The translations under genes and the position numbers were made by a program. From contig PXPH01000054.1 of NCBI GenBank assembly GCA_003021615.1, positions 1 to 64,000 of the forward strand: a stretch of DNA of 64,000 bases, written 5' to 3'. This DNA is from Actinobacteria bacterium QS_8_72_14 (lineage in GTDB: Bacteria > Actinomycetota > Nitriliruptoria > Euzebyales > Egibacteraceae). Shown in pieces: positions 18,975 to 28,219 of this stretch (the first letter of the stretch is position 1; every line of letters starts with the position of its first letter). The notes below the pieces were generated by a model that was given only the letters and a program-made list of their open reading frames with translations, was not told where the DNA came from and searched no databases.

Positions 18975-21500
18975 ATGAGCGACCTCGGCGAACCCACCCA
19001 ACCAACTGAGCCCGGCGAAGACGGGAGCGGCTCCGAGGCCGACGCGGGTACGGGCGTGACTCAGCACATCGAGCCAGTCGAGATCGAAGCCGAGCTCCAG
19101 CGCTCCTATCTCGACTACGCTATGAGCGTCATCGTCGGCCGAGCGCTGCCCGACGTGCGCGACGGGCTCAAGCCCGTCCACCGGCGGATCCTCTACGCCA
19201 TGTACGAAGGCGGGATGCGCGCGGGGACACACCATCGCAAGTCCGCGGCGGCCGTGGGCGACGTGATGAAGAAGTATCACCCCCATGGCGACTCAGCCAT
19301 ATACGATGCGCTGGTGCGTATGGGCCAAGAATGGGCCATCCGCTATCCCCTGATTGACCCTCACGGGAACTTCGGCTCGGTTGACGGTGACCCGCCGGCA
19401 GCGATGCGCTACACCGAGGCCAGGCTGTCTCCCATCGCCATGGAGCTGCTACGGGACATCGACGAAGAGACCGTCGACTTCGACGACAACTACGACGGTC
19501 AGGAGACAGAGCCCCTGGTTTTGCCCAGTCGCTTCCCTAACCTCTTGGTCAACGGAAGTTCCGGCATTGCGGTGGGCATGGCCACCAACATCCCGCCTCA
19601 CAATTTGGGGGAGATGACCAACGCCATTATCGCGAAGATCAACGATCCCGAGTTGGACAACGACGCCCTCATGACCCACGTCCGCGGTCCGGACCTGCCC
19701 ACGGGCGCCCACATCATGGGCACGGACGGAATCCGTGACGCCTACACCACCGGACGTGGCTCGATCCGCATGCGCGCGGTCACCGAGGTGGAGGAGGACT
19801 CCAAGGGCCGCCAACGCATCGTCGTCACCGAGCTGCCCTATCAGGTCAACAAGGCCAATCTCGCGGTGAAGATCGCCGAGCTCGTTACTCACAAGCGTTT
19901 GGACGGCATCGCCGACGTTCAAGACGAATCCAACCGGCACGGCATCCGCTTGATCATTGACCTCAAGCGCGACGCAAATGCGCAGGTGGTGCTCAACCAG
20001 CTCTACAAGCAGACGCAGCTACAGGAGAACTTCGGCGTCATCAACCTCGCGCTCGTCGATGGCGTGCCGCGGATGCTCACCCTCGAGCAGACGATTCAGG
20101 CCTACATCGACCACCAAATCGAGGTGATCGAGCGACGCACGCGTTATCGCCTGCGCAAGGCCGAGGAGCGAGCCCACGTGGTCCAAGGCCTGATGGTCGC
20201 CCTGGACCACCTCGATGACGTAATCGATCTGATCCGTCACGCTGACTCCGCCGAGGCAGCGCTGACCCAGCTGCAGCAACGGTTTGAGCTCTCCGAGGTC
20301 CAGGCCCGGGCCATCCTCGACATGCAGCTGCGCCGGCTGGCGGCCTTGGAACGCCAGCGGATCCTGGACGAGTACGAGGAACTCACCCAACGGATCGCCG
20401 ACCTGCGTCACACCCTCGACACACCGCAGCGAGTGCGCCAGATCATCGTCGACGAGCTGTCCGACATCCGTGAGCGCTACGACAACCCGCGGCGCACCCG
20501 CATCCTGCCCGGGGGCGGGGATCTGGACATGGAGGACCTGATCCCCGAAGAGGAGATCGTGGTCACTCTCACGCGGGCGGGTTACATCAAGCGGGTGCGC
20601 GTTGACGAGTACCGCACCCAGCGCCGTGGTGGGCGCGGCGTCGCGGGCGCCGGCTTGAAGGAAGACGACATTGTCCGCGACCTGTTCGTCACGACGACCC
20701 ACAGTTGGCTCCTGGTGTTTACCAACCAGGGTCGGGTGTACCGCGTGCGGGCGTGGCAGGTGCCAGAGAAGTCCCGCACCGCTCGCGGAACCTACATCGC
20801 GAACGTCGAGGGTTTGGCACTCGCGCCTGAGGAACGCGTGGCCGCCGTGGTCGATGTGGCCGACCTGTCTGCCGACGACGATCGGCACCTCGTGTTCGCT
20901 ACGAAACGCGGCCTGGTCAAACGCACGCCACTGTCAGCCTACGACTCGCCGCGCAACGTTTTGATCGCCGTCAAGCTGCGCGAGGACGACGAGCTCATCG
21001 GGGTCCAGATCACCTCCGGTGACGGCGAGCTGTTGCTGATCAGCCGCCGGGCGATGGCGATCCGGTTCGCCGAACGTGACGCCCGCCCTACCGGCCGTGA
21101 TACCTACGGAGTCACGGGCATGGCCTTGTCGGACGACGACGCCCTGCTGACCATGACCAAGTCGATGGCAGAGGGCCAGGTGCTGGCGGTCACCGACGCC
21201 GGCTACGGCAAGCGCACGCCGTTGGAGCACTACCCCGCGCAGCGTCGCGGCGGCAAGGGCGTGCTCACCGCAAAGCTCGACGAGGCCCGCGGCGAGCTCG
21301 TGGGGGCCCTGGTAATGCGGTACGACCAAGAGCTGTTCGTGATCACCGACACTGGCACCATCATCCGCATGGACGTGGCTGATATCCGCCCGACGGGACG
21401 GGCCACGCAGGGCGTGCGGGTGATGCGCCCCGACGACTCGGCACGGGTGGTGGCCATCGCCCCCGTGCTCGACCGGCCAACGGAGACCGACGAGGCGTAG
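18975..21500 (+). CDS. gyrA: DNA gyrase subunit A
   Basis: Breakage-reunion subunit with 841 residues from ATG 18975; longer in-frame starts would lie inside gyrB. The quinolone-resistance segment reads [17 protein letters not shown], with the Ser and Asp that mark wild-type fluoroquinolone susceptibility in many species. The catalytic Tyr is in [10 protein letters not shown]. The C-terminal wrapping domain carries the GyrA box QRRGGRG, followed by several beta-pinwheel blades. It is co-transcribed with gyrB. Confidence 0.97.
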   Translation: MSDLGEPTQPTEPGEDGSGSEADAGTGVTQHIEPVEIEAELQRSYLDYAMSVIVGRALPDVRDGLKPVHRRILYAMYEGGMRAGTHHRKSAAAVGDVMKKYHPHGDSAIYDALVRMGQEWAIRYPLIDPHGNFGSVDGDPPAAMRYTEARLSPIAMELLRDIDEETVDFDDNYDGQETEPLVLPSRFPNLLVNGSSGIAVGMATNIPPHNLGEMTNAIIAKINDPELDNDALMTHVRGPDLPTGAHIMGTDGIRDAYTTGRGSIRMRAVTEVEEDSKGRQRIVVTELPYQVNKANLAVKIAELVTHKRLDGIADVQDESNRHGIRLIIDLKRDANAQVVLNQLYKQTQLQENFGVINLALVDGVPRMLTLEQTIQAYIDHQIEVIERRTRYRLRKAEERAHVVQGLMVALDHLDDVIDLIRHADSAEAALTQLQQRFELSEVQARAILDMQLRRLAALERQRILDEYEELTQRIADLRHTLDTPQRVRQIIVDELSDIRERYDNPRRTRILPGGGDLDMEDLIPEEEIVVTLTRAGYIKRVRVDEYRTQRRGGRGVAGAGLKEDDIVRDLFVTTTHSWLLVFTNQGRVYRVRAWQVPEKSRTARGTYIANVEGLALAPEERVAAVVDVADLSADDDRHLVFATKRGLVKRTPLSAYDSPRNVLIAVKLREDDELIGVQITSGDGELLLISRRAMAIRFAERDARPTGRDTYGVTGMALSDDDALLTMTKSMAEGQVLAVTDAGYGKRTPLEHYPAQRRGGKGVLTAKLDEARGELVGALVMRYDQELFVITDTGTIIRMDVADIRPTGRATQGVRVMRPDDSARVVAIAPVLDRPTETDEA

Positions 21501-21583
21501 CTAGGACTCCAGTCGACGGCGTCATGGGCCGATGAATGGCCTGTGACCTGCCGGCTCGCGCCACCTCCTAGACTGATGCTGCC

Positions 21584-22153
21584 ATGGTCCAGCCCGCATC
21601 CAGCCAACCACGACGGGGCGCGGCCGCGGGGAGCGCGGGGCGCGACCAGCCCCCTGCGCCGCGTCGCCGCGTGCTGCGGCGCCAGGCCGTCGTCCGGCGC
21701 ATCGATCCGTGGTCGGTGCTCAAGCTCAGCCTCATCTTCTACTTTTTTCTGCTGTTGGTGGGGATGCTGGGATTCGCGGTGATCTGGGGGATCATCAGCC
21801 GCCTCGGCGGCATCGACCAGGCCTTGGCGCTGCTCGAGGCCCTCAACTTCCAGGTGCAGCTCAACATGGGCAACATCGCCCGAGCGCTGTTCTTGGTGGG
21901 CGTTCTGCAAGTGATTCTGCTCAGTGGCGTAAACGTCTTTTTGGCCTTTCTCTACAATCTCGTCGCGGATCTCCTTGGTGGGTTAAAGATCACCCTGGCC
22001 GAGGAGGAAAAGGTGCGCGAGTCGCGGGCCGTTGAGCCACAGCCGGGCGCCGGCGAGGCCCGCGCGCCGTCCGCGCCGAGCGGGGGCCTTCAACGCCCTC
22101 CCGCCGGCGGCAACGGAGGTGGTGCGACGAAGTCCACGCGGCGGTTACAATGA
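21584..22153 (+). CDS. DUF3566 membrane protein
   Basis: The 189-residue protein has a basic, disordered N-terminus, two membrane helices (KLSLIFYFFLLLVGMLGFAV and ALFLVGVLQVILLSGVNVFL) and a Pro/Gly-rich cytoplasmic tail. The segment RIDPWSVLKLSL is the DUF3566 signature. Its position directly after gyrA and before tRNA-Ile is the same as Rv0007 in M. tuberculosis. Function is not established. Confidence 0.88.
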   Translation: MVQPASSQPRRGAAAGSAGRDQPPAPRRRVLRRQAVVRRIDPWSVLKLSLIFYFFLLLVGMLGFAVIWGIISRLGGIDQALALLEALNFQVQLNMGNIARALFLVGVLQVILLSGVNVFLAFLYNLVADLLGGLKITLAEEEKVRESRAVEPQPGAGEARAPSAPSGGLQRPPAGGNGGGATKSTRRLQ

Positions 22154-22197
22154 CGCACCGCACACCCGCAGCAAGGCGGGTCGCCAGATGCGCCCAT

Positions 22198-22272
<75 letters not shown>

Positions 22273-22329
22273 CACGTTGCCGGCTGCCTGTCGCTGCGCA
22301 GCACGGCAATCCTGACCGAGGAGGTTTCC

Positions 22330-22446
22330 GTGAAGAAGCTGCTGATCCTTGCGGCGGTCGGTCTGATCGGCGCACTCGCTGTCGTCAAGCGCCAGCGCGA
22401 CCGAGAGCTCGACGAAGCGATCTGGGAGGAACCCCAGGACGTGTAA
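22330..22446 (+). CDS. DLW-39 family small protein
   Basis: A 38-residue protein starting at GTG 22330, with GAGGAGG upstream. It begins MKKLLILAAVGLIGALAVV and continues KRQRDRELDEAIWEEPQDV: one short hydrophobic helix and an acidic C-terminus with a DxxxxE-W motif like the DLW of the family. These tiny proteins sit between tRNA-Ile and tRNA-Ala in many actinobacteria. Function unknown. Confidence 0.8.
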   Translation: MKKLLILAAVGLIGALAVVKRQRDRELDEAIWEEPQDV

Positions 22447-22507
22447 GCGGGTCGCCTGGGATCGGCAGTCGTCTCGGGGATCGCAAGCCTCGCGTTGCTG
22501 TTCTTGC

Positions 22508-22580
22508 GGGCCCTTAGCTCAGTTGGAAGAGCACCTGCTTTGCACGCAGGAGGTCGCCGGTTCGATTCCGGCAGGGTCCA
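22508..22580 (+). tRNA. alaT: tRNA-Ala (TGC)
   Basis: A 73-base cloverleaf: acceptor GGGCCCT pairing with AGGGTCC (one G-T pair), D-arm AGCTCAGTTGG, anticodon stem CCTGC/GCAGG with loop TTTGCAC and anticodon TGC, and T-loop TTCGATT. The CCA end is not encoded. Confidence 0.97.
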
Positions 22581-22622
22581 CGCGGTCCGGCCACTGCTGC
22601 CCCCGCGTGGCGCCGTCTCTTC

Positions 22623-23444
22623 TCAGCGCAGCAGCACCGCCAATGTGCGCACCGGTGCGAGCAGTGACAGGAACCGCCCGGTAGACGCGTGCTCCAGCCA
22701 CGGCGGTTGACGGGGCAAGGGCCAGTGTGAATCCGGGTGGTCCTGGCGCGGGATGGCCGCCAGCCTCAAGCCCGTGGCGCGAGCCAAGCGGCGCAGCCTG
22801 CGCATGGACACGTTGTGCTCGCGCACGGTGGGCACGCAGGCGTACTTCTCGGCCGTCTCGCGGCTGACCAGGGGCGTGCGCGCCAGGGCCGGCCACAGGT
22901 GGTTGGCGAGGCGGATGGGCACCCACGGTGGCCCCACGACGCCGAGGTGCTGCTCGACGGGCCACAGCCGGTGGGGGGTCGCCAAGACTGCCGCGCCGCC
23001 GGGGGCCAGGACTCGTGCGAGCTCATCGAGATAGCGCTGGGGATCGCCCACGTGCTCGATGACGTCCATGGACTCGATGAGGTCGAACGCATCGTCGCAA
23101 AAGGGCAGGCACTCGTCGGCGACCTCGTGGACGGTGGCCGTGGAAAGCTGGGCCACCCGCAGTCGTGCGAGACGGGCGTACTCCGGGTCGATCTCGACGC
23201 CGGTGACGCTGGCGGCTCCGGCGTCGTGGTAGGCCAGAAGGGAGCCGCCGAGTCCACAGCCCGAGGACAGAAACCGAGCGCCGCTGACGCGGCGGTAATG
23301 GTCGACGACTCGAGCCCAGCGGTGAAACCGGTCGGTGTCCAGAAACGTATGGCGCATCTGGGCATAGTTGAACTGGTCGCGCTTGTCGGCCAGCCACGCC
23401 TCGACGGCGTCCTCAAAGTCGGAAGGGTTGGGTGTGCGCTGCAT
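22623..23444 (-). CDS. SAM-dependent class I methyltransferase
   Basis: About 273 residues from ATG 23444. An upstream in-frame start at 23519 would add 25 residues, and no strong ribosome-binding site separates them. The Rossmann-fold SAM motif FLSSGCGLGGSLLAY is followed by VTGVEIDPEYARLA, DLIESMDVIEHVGDPQRYL (motif II/post I) and LAPGGAAVLATPHR. The pattern fits small-molecule or O-methyltransferases of the UbiG/type-11 group. The substrate cannot be told; the downstream neighbour is tRNA-Ala on the other strand. Confidence 0.82.
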   Translation of the reverse strand: MQRTPNPSDFEDAVEAWLADKRDQFNYAQMRHTFLDTDRFHRWARVVDHYRRVSGARFLSSGCGLGGSLLAYHDAGAASVTGVEIDPEYARLARLRVAQLSTATVHEVADECLPFCDDAFDLIESMDVIEHVGDPQRYLDELARVLAPGGAAVLATPHRLWPVEQHLGVVGPPWVPIRLANHLWPALARTPLVSRETAEKYACVPTVREHNVSMRRLRRLARATGLRLAAIPRQDHPDSHWPLPRQPPWLEHASTGRFLSLLAPVRTLAVLLR

Positions 23445-23629
23445 CGTCGTCAAAGGGTAGAGCTCGGCGCGGTGACGGCGAAGCTGCGACCGCTGTGGGC
23501 AGGACGGCGCTCGTATCAAGGTCGCATTTCAGTGCGAGGAGCGTTTCATGCACCACGTGGTTATCTGCGACGCCGTGGGCGCCTTGGCACCGGACGGCCT
23601 GCATAGTCGAGGGCGCATATCCTGAGGCC

Positions 23630-23965
23630 GTGCGCACGATCAAGCGGTTAGTGTGGCTCGGCGCTGCGGTGCTTATCGCGGTGGCCTTGGTCGTTGACGG
23701 CTTCCACCTCGGCTACGTGCTTGCTCCGCTCCTCGGCCTTGTCATTCTCCGCCTGGGCTGGGCGACGTTTGGATCTTTGGCCGGCGGCCAAGCGCCCGTC
23801 GCCGACGAGCCAGAGCCCCTCAATCCGGCCCAGGAGCGGGTTCGTTACTGGTGTGAAGGGTGCGGGGCGGAATTGCTGCTGTTGATCCGGGGCACGGCGA
23901 CGCCACCGCGGCACTGCGGAGAGCGGATGCACGAGCGCCGCGAGGTCGCCCGGCTGGCGGAGTAA
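23630..23965 (+). CDS. Membrane protein with C-terminal zinc-ribbon-like motif
   Basis: A 111-residue protein from GTG 23630. Two hydrophobic helices lie in the first 50 residues (VWLGAAVLIAVALVV and LGYVLAPLLGLVILRLG). A soluble tail carries WCEGCGAELLLLIRG, then PPRHCGERM, a CxxC plus HC arrangement that could bind Zn. Similar short CxxC...HCGxxM tails are common in actinobacterial small proteins of unknown role. It is followed by a good intrinsic terminator. Confidence 0.7.
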   Translation: MRTIKRLVWLGAAVLIAVALVVDGFHLGYVLAPLLGLVILRLGWATFGSLAGGQAPVADEPEPLNPAQERVRYWCEGCGAELLLLIRGTATPPRHCGERMHERREVARLAE

Positions 23966-23980
23966 CCGCCAAACTGCCCG

Positions 23981-24007
23981 ACCCTCCACGAAAGCTCGAG
24001 GGTTTTT
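23981..24007 (+). terminator. Intrinsic terminator
   Basis: Arms ACCCTC (23981-23986) and GAGGGT (23998-24003) enclose an 11-base loop and run into five T residues. It lies 15 bases after the stop of the small membrane protein gene. Confidence 0.8.
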
Positions 24008-24079
24008 CCACAGGGTTGTCCCCAACTGTGGAGAAAATGACGCCCGTGTGACCCCTGGCAGGAGGCCGTCGTCGAGGTC

Positions 24080-24313
24080 TCAGCGCAGTTGGCTCATCGT
24101 CACCAGGCCCGCACCCATCAGCAGAAACCCCGCGAGCAGTGTCGAGCCAGGAAGCCCGGTGAGATACGTCAGGATGACCAGCAGCACACCGACAGCGATA
24201 AACCCCACGCCGAGGTACGCCACCCATTTCGGGCTCGCCTTGGGCTTGGGGGGTGTGGGTGATGACGGGGAAGATGCTCCCGATCGCTTCTTGCGGTGCT
24301 TGCTCTTGGGCAT
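24080..24313 (-). CDS. crgA: Cell division protein CrgA
   Basis: A 77-residue protein starting MPKSKHRKKRSG, a typical CrgA N-terminus, followed by two membrane helices (WVAYLGVGFIAVGVLLVILT and TLLAGFLLMGAGLVTM) and the short end SQLR. CrgA in actinobacteria helps place and stabilise the septum and binds FtsZ, FtsQ and PBPs. The loop between helices is shorter than in mycobacteria. Its place between the gyrase genes and the pknB operon matches Rv0011c. Confidence 0.9.
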   Translation of the reverse strand: MPKSKHRKKRSGASSPSSPTPPKPKASPKWVAYLGVGFIAVGVLLVILTYLTGLPGSTLLAGFLLMGAGLVTMSQLR

Positions 24314-24481
24314 AACGTCACCTTAAGGGGACGCGGTCGGGCGGGCACGCAAGCCGCTGATGGTATCGCCGCCACGGCAACCTCAGGCGGGCCGGTGCCG
24401 GCTGTGGGAAACCGGTATGGTGCCAGTGCTGGCCTTGCTGCCGTTTGCGCCCGGTGTGGCCGCTGGTGGTGAATCGAGCGC

Positions 24482-25294
24482 ATGACCACGTTGGCAAGCC
24501 CACCACCCGCAACACCTCGGGCCCACCGGCCACCGCCGTCGGTGCGTCTGCTGCGAGCTGTCGGCTGGACACTCGTTGCCGCAGGCGTGGTGGTGCTGCT
24601 CTACATCGTGTACGCGCTGTGGTTTACCGGCTTCGAGACCCAACAGGCCCAGCAGCAGCTGCGTCAGCAGTGGCAGCAGCAGGTGGGTGCCAGCACGGGC
24701 GAGGACGCCCAGCCCCCCGGCGGCGCCGAGACCGCGGCCCCGCCGGCCGGCGGCGAGGCCGACACCGAGGCCGTGCCCACGGGCGAAGACCGTGATGCCG
24801 GCCAGGGCGAAGACGGTGATGCCGGCCAGGCCCGCGATGCCAGCCGCGACGGGCTCGAGGGCGACGCGGCCCTGGCCAAAATGGAGTTCGTGCGCCCGGG
24901 CACCGCGGCGACGCCGGTGCGCTCGGACCCGTTGTTCGTCGTCGACGGGGTGGGCTACAACGACCTCACGCGCGGCCCCGGGCGTTACCCGGACACCGCG
25001 CTTCCTGGCGAGGACGGCAACTTCGCCATCGCCGGGCACCGCACCACCTACGATGCGCCCTTCTACGACCTCGACGAGCTGCGCCAGGGTGACGAGATCC
25101 ACATCACCGATCGCTCGGGCACCGAGCACGTCTATGCATTCGCCGAGCGGCGCATCGTCGAACCCACAGCCGCCTGGGTCCTGGCTGACGAGCCCCTCGA
25201 CGGCGCCACGGCGACCCTGACGCTGACGACCTGCCATCCGCGCTTCTCGGCAGCCCAACGCATGGTGGTTTTTGCCGAGCTGGTCAGCCGATGA
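24482..25294 (+). CDS. Class E-type sortase
   Basis: A 270-residue membrane-anchored transpeptidase. One N-terminal helix (TLVAAGVVVLLYIVYALWF) is followed by a Gln-rich stretch and an acidic low-complexity linker containing a repeated DAGQGED/DAGQ unit. The sortase domain has catalytic His186 in AIAGHRTTY, Cys251 in LTLTTCHPRF and Arg254 three residues later; TLTTCxP is typical of class E. It would attach proteins with an LAXTG/LPXTG-like tail to the cell wall. No such substrate is encoded nearby. Its TGA overlaps the next ATG. Confidence 0.9.
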   Translation: MTTLASPPPATPRAHRPPPSVRLLRAVGWTLVAAGVVVLLYIVYALWFTGFETQQAQQQLRQQWQQQVGASTGEDAQPPGGAETAAPPAGGEADTEAVPTGEDRDAGQGEDGDAGQARDASRDGLEGDAALAKMEFVRPGTAATPVRSDPLFVVDGVGYNDLTRGPGRYPDTALPGEDGNFAIAGHRTTYDAPFYDLDELRQGDEIHITDRSGTEHVYAFAERRIVEPTAAWVLADEPLDGATATLTLTTCHPRFSAAQRMVVFAELVSR

Positions 25295-25614
25295 CAGGGC
25301 GCGGCCGTCAAGCGGTGCGGATCGTCGTGGCAGTGGCCTTGCTCGTGGTCGCGGTGTGGCTGCTGTTCGTGGTCGTGTTCCCATGGGTGGATCGTGTGCT
25401 CAACGATCCGGTGCTGGGCGCCACCGGCGGCGCCGTGGCCACGCGCCCCCCCGCGCAGTGCACGGTGACCGCAGAGTCCGCCCCCAGGCTGGCGGCATTG
25501 GACGGCCTTGCCGGTGCGGCGCAGAATGCGTGTGCCGGCTCATCACGGGCTGACGAGATGCACACCCATGCCTTGGCTGTAGGAGGATCGGTTGGTGGTC
25601 CACGACCACGTTGA
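25291..25614 (+). CDS. Single-pass membrane protein, hypothetical
   Basis: A 107-residue protein whose ATG overlaps the sortase stop (ATGA), so it is probably translated with it. One N-terminal helix (IVVAVALLVVAVWLLFVVVF) is followed by an exported or external part with two Cys (QCTVTAE and QNACAG) and no recognised fold. The Cys pair could form a disulfide outside the membrane. Its last 20 bases overlap the next gene. Confidence 0.6.
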   Translation: MTGRGRQAVRIVVAVALLVVAVWLLFVVVFPWVDRVLNDPVLGATGGAVATRPPAQCTVTAESAPRLAALDGLAGAAQNACAGSSRADEMHTHALAVGGSVGGPRPR

Positions 25615-27328
25615 CGACGCGGGGTCGGGCCGCCTGCCGGACCCGGCCCAAGTGCCGTGTCCGTGGCGGGACAGCTATTCCCCGGAGGTGCCCACCACCT
25701 ACCCCTATCCGCCGGTGCCGCTGACGCGGTTGCTGGACGACGCCGCCATCGACTTCCCCCACAACGAGGCGGTGCGCTTTCGGGGCGCGTCGGTGACCTA
25801 TCGCCAGCTGTTGGATCGCGTGGATCGCTTCGCCAGTGCGCTGGCCTCCCTCGGAGCCGGTCAAGGCGAGCGGATCGGGGTGCTGCTGCCCAACTGTCCC
25901 CAACACGTGGTGGCGGTCTTGGCCGCGTGGCGGCTGGGAGCCATCGTGGTCGAGATCAACCCTGGCCACGACGAAGAGCAACTCGCCCACCAGCTCAGCG
26001 ACGCAAGTTGCCGCGTCGTGGTGTGCCTCGATTCCGCGTATCCCCGCCTGGCCCAAATCGCCGACCGCACCCCGTCGATTACCGAGGTGATCGTCACCGG
26101 CCTCCACAACGCGCTGCCCTTTCCCAAGAACCGCTTGGTGGCGCTGCGGGGGCGCTGGGACGCGACGTCTCACAAGATCGTTGCTGATGCCCCTGCTTGG
26201 CGCCTGGACGATCTGATCAAGCAGTCGCCCCCTGCGCCGCCACCGGTGGAGATCGATCCGGTCGAGGACGTGGCCGTGCTGCTGTACACCGGCGGCACTG
26301 GCGGCAGCCGCACGGCAACCATGCTGACCCACGCCAATGTTGTGGCGAACGCCTTCCAAGTGCGGCTGTGGTTGCCCGACATCCGCACGGGCGCAGAGAA
26401 CGTTTTGTGCGGCGTGCCGTTGTTTCATGCCTATGGCATGATCACGGGCCTGGGTCTGGGACTGCTGAGTGCCGCCACCCTCACGTTGCAGTCAGATGTT
26501 GATGCCGCCACGACCCTGGCGACCATCAACAAACACCGACCTACGATCTTGCCCGGCACGCCGGCGCTCTACCTCGCCTTGAGCGAAGCTGAGGACGTCG
26601 ACGCCCACGACCTGTCCTCGCTGCGGGTGTTGTTGTCTTGGGGGGCGCCGCTGGGGGTAGAGGTGGCAACGGCCGTCGAGCGGCTAACCGGCGCGCGGCT
26701 GCGGCAAGGCTACGGCTTGACCGAAGCCGGAGCGGTTACCCATGCAAACCCCGTGTCGGGCAAGGCGAAGGCCGGCTCGGTCGGCGTGCCGCTTCCGGAC
26801 ACCGTGTGCACGCTGCGTGACGTCGACGATCCGCGACGCCCCGCCCCGCAAGGCGAACCTGGCGAGTTGGCGATCGCCGGGCCACAGGTGATGGCCGGGT
26901 ACTGGAATCGCCCCGCAGACACCGCGGCGACGCTGGTGGACGGGTGGCTGCTTACCGGCGACCTCGCCACCGTCGATGATGAGGGCTACTTCTCGATCGT
27001 GGGTCGCAAACAGGAATTGATCCCCGTGGGCGACCGCTCCGTGTATCCCAGCGAGGTCGAGGCCGTCTTGTGCCAGCACCCGGCGGTGGGCCAGGCGGCA
27101 GTCGCCGGCGTCCCCGACGAATGCCGAGGCCACAAGGTCAAGGCCTACGTCGTGTGCCACCAGGGCGCCGAAGTTACCGATGACGAGATCCTGGCGTTCG
27201 TGGCCCAACAGCTCGCGCCGTACAAGCTGCCCCGCCACATCGAGTTTCGCGCCGAGCTGCCCCGGGACGTCGCCGGCAGGACCCTGCGACGGCAGTTGAG
27301 CGCTGAGACCGACAGGGCCGCGGCCTAG
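25595..27328 (+). CDS. AMP-binding (acyl-CoA synthetase-like) protein with altered active-site motifs
   Basis: A 577-residue ANL-superfamily protein. GTG 25595 has AGGAGG 8 bases upstream; TTG 25592 is possible. The fold is complete: N-terminal AMP-binding domain with the phosphate loop YTGGTGGSRTATML (residues about 231-244), GYGLTEAG, GELAIAGPQVMAGYWN, LLTGDLATVDDEGYF, and a C-terminal domain. Two usually invariant lysines are missing. The loop has RTAT in place of the common PKGA, and the A10 motif near the end reads PRDVAGRTLRRQL with Arg562 in place of the adenylation lysine. It resembles FadD-type fatty-acyl-CoA ligases, but catalytic competence is doubtful. Confidence 0.85.
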   Translation: MVHDHVDDAGSGRLPDPAQVPCPWRDSYSPEVPTTYPYPPVPLTRLLDDAAIDFPHNEAVRFRGASVTYRQLLDRVDRFASALASLGAGQGERIGVLLPNCPQHVVAVLAAWRLGAIVVEINPGHDEEQLAHQLSDASCRVVVCLDSAYPRLAQIADRTPSITEVIVTGLHNALPFPKNRLVALRGRWDATSHKIVADAPAWRLDDLIKQSPPAPPPVEIDPVEDVAVLLYTGGTGGSRTATMLTHANVVANAFQVRLWLPDIRTGAENVLCGVPLFHAYGMITGLGLGLLSAATLTLQSDVDAATTLATINKHRPTILPGTPALYLALSEAEDVDAHDLSSLRVLLSWGAPLGVEVATAVERLTGARLRQGYGLTEAGAVTHANPVSGKAKAGSVGVPLPDTVCTLRDVDDPRRPAPQGEPGELAIAGPQVMAGYWNRPADTAATLVDGWLLTGDLATVDDEGYFSIVGRKQELIPVGDRSVYPSEVEAVLCQHPAVGQAAVAGVPDECRGHKVKAYVVCHQGAEVTDDEILAFVAQQLAPYKLPRHIEFRAELPRDVAGRTLRRQLSAETDRAAA

Positions 27329-27330
27329 GA

Positions 27331-27363
27331 CTCCAAGGCAGCTGTCGATACCCGCCTGGAGTT
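27331..27363 (+). terminator. Likely terminator between convergent genes
   Basis: CTCCAAGGC (27331-27339) pairs with GCCTGGAG (27354-27361) with one bulged A, followed by TTT. It lies in the 35-base gap between the acyl-CoA-synthetase-like gene and the convergent Usp-like gene. Confidence 0.5.
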
Positions 27364-28131
27364 TCACGCGCCGTTGCCAACGCGTGTGTAGGCCGGTGAG
27401 GCGGTGCACCCGACGATGATGGTGGCGTCGGCGTGGTAGGCCAGCCGCGTGCCCACGGTGCGCACGCCCAGCCGGTCTAAGGGCACGTCCTCGCTGGCGC
27501 CCAGCGTCAACAGCCCCGATCGGTCCGCGGTGCTGACCAGCAGGTTGACCAAGTCGCGACCGACCTCGATGCGAGCCGGCAGGTCCGGGGCGAGCTGGGC
27601 ACACAGCTCGCGGGCGCCCGCCATGTCCTGCTCGCGTTCCACGCCCCGCAGGGCTTCGGCGGGCACCCCGAAGGCATCCGCCAAACGCCAGGTGCAGCGG
27701 GCCACCAACGGGGCGTTGGGACCGGGGCCCGCGGCGAGGCTGACCTGTTCGATGCGGCTTAGGGTGCCGGGACGAACCCCCAGGATGTCACAGGGAGGCT
27801 CGTCCATGAGCTGGCGAGCGAGATCGCGATGACCCTCGATGATGCGGGGCTGCCACTCGACCACCAGCAGGTGGGCGCTGACATCGGTGCATAGCCGCTG
27901 GACGCCTTCGGCGTCCAGCGGTGCGTCGCCGTCCCACACCCGCGCTTCCATGTCGTGAGCCACCCCGATCTGCTCGATCGTCGCGGCGACGTCCGCACCG
28001 GTCTCGTCGTGCAGGGCGGGTCCGTGGGCGTGCAGCGTCCCCTTGCCCATTGCCGCGGCGGCGACCGTGGTCAGCAGCGGCGCACTCTGCGGCTGTCGAT
28101 ACAGCACGACCGTGGCGCGGCCCAGGGACAT
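27364..28131 (-). CDS. Universal-stress-protein-like protein
   Basis: A 255-residue protein that looks like two Usp-type alpha/beta halves. The second half ends with VPLDRLGVRTVGTRLAYHAD followed by ATIIVG, the usual Usp ending where an ATP-binding G-2x-G-9x-G(S/T) motif would sit; that motif is only partly kept (LGASEDVPLDRLGV). It diverges from the glutaminase gene across an 88-base shared promoter region. Family assignment is moderate and the function unknown. Confidence 0.6.
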   Translation of the reverse strand: MSLGRATVVLYRQPQSAPLLTTVAAAAMGKGTLHAHGPALHDETGADVAATIEQIGVAHDMEARVWDGDAPLDAEGVQRLCTDVSAHLLVVEWQPRIIEGHRDLARQLMDEPPCDILGVRPGTLSRIEQVSLAAGPGPNAPLVARCTWRLADAFGVPAEALRGVEREQDMAGARELCAQLAPDLPARIEVGRDLVNLLVSTADRSGLLTLGASEDVPLDRLGVRTVGTRLAYHADATIIVGCTASPAYTRVGNGA

Positions 28132-28219
28132 GGCAACCTCGCTCGTTGAGCATGCACCAGCATGCGCGCCGCAGGGACGCTATCGCGCGATCGTCGGCGC
28201 CGGCGAGTAAAGTGGGGCC

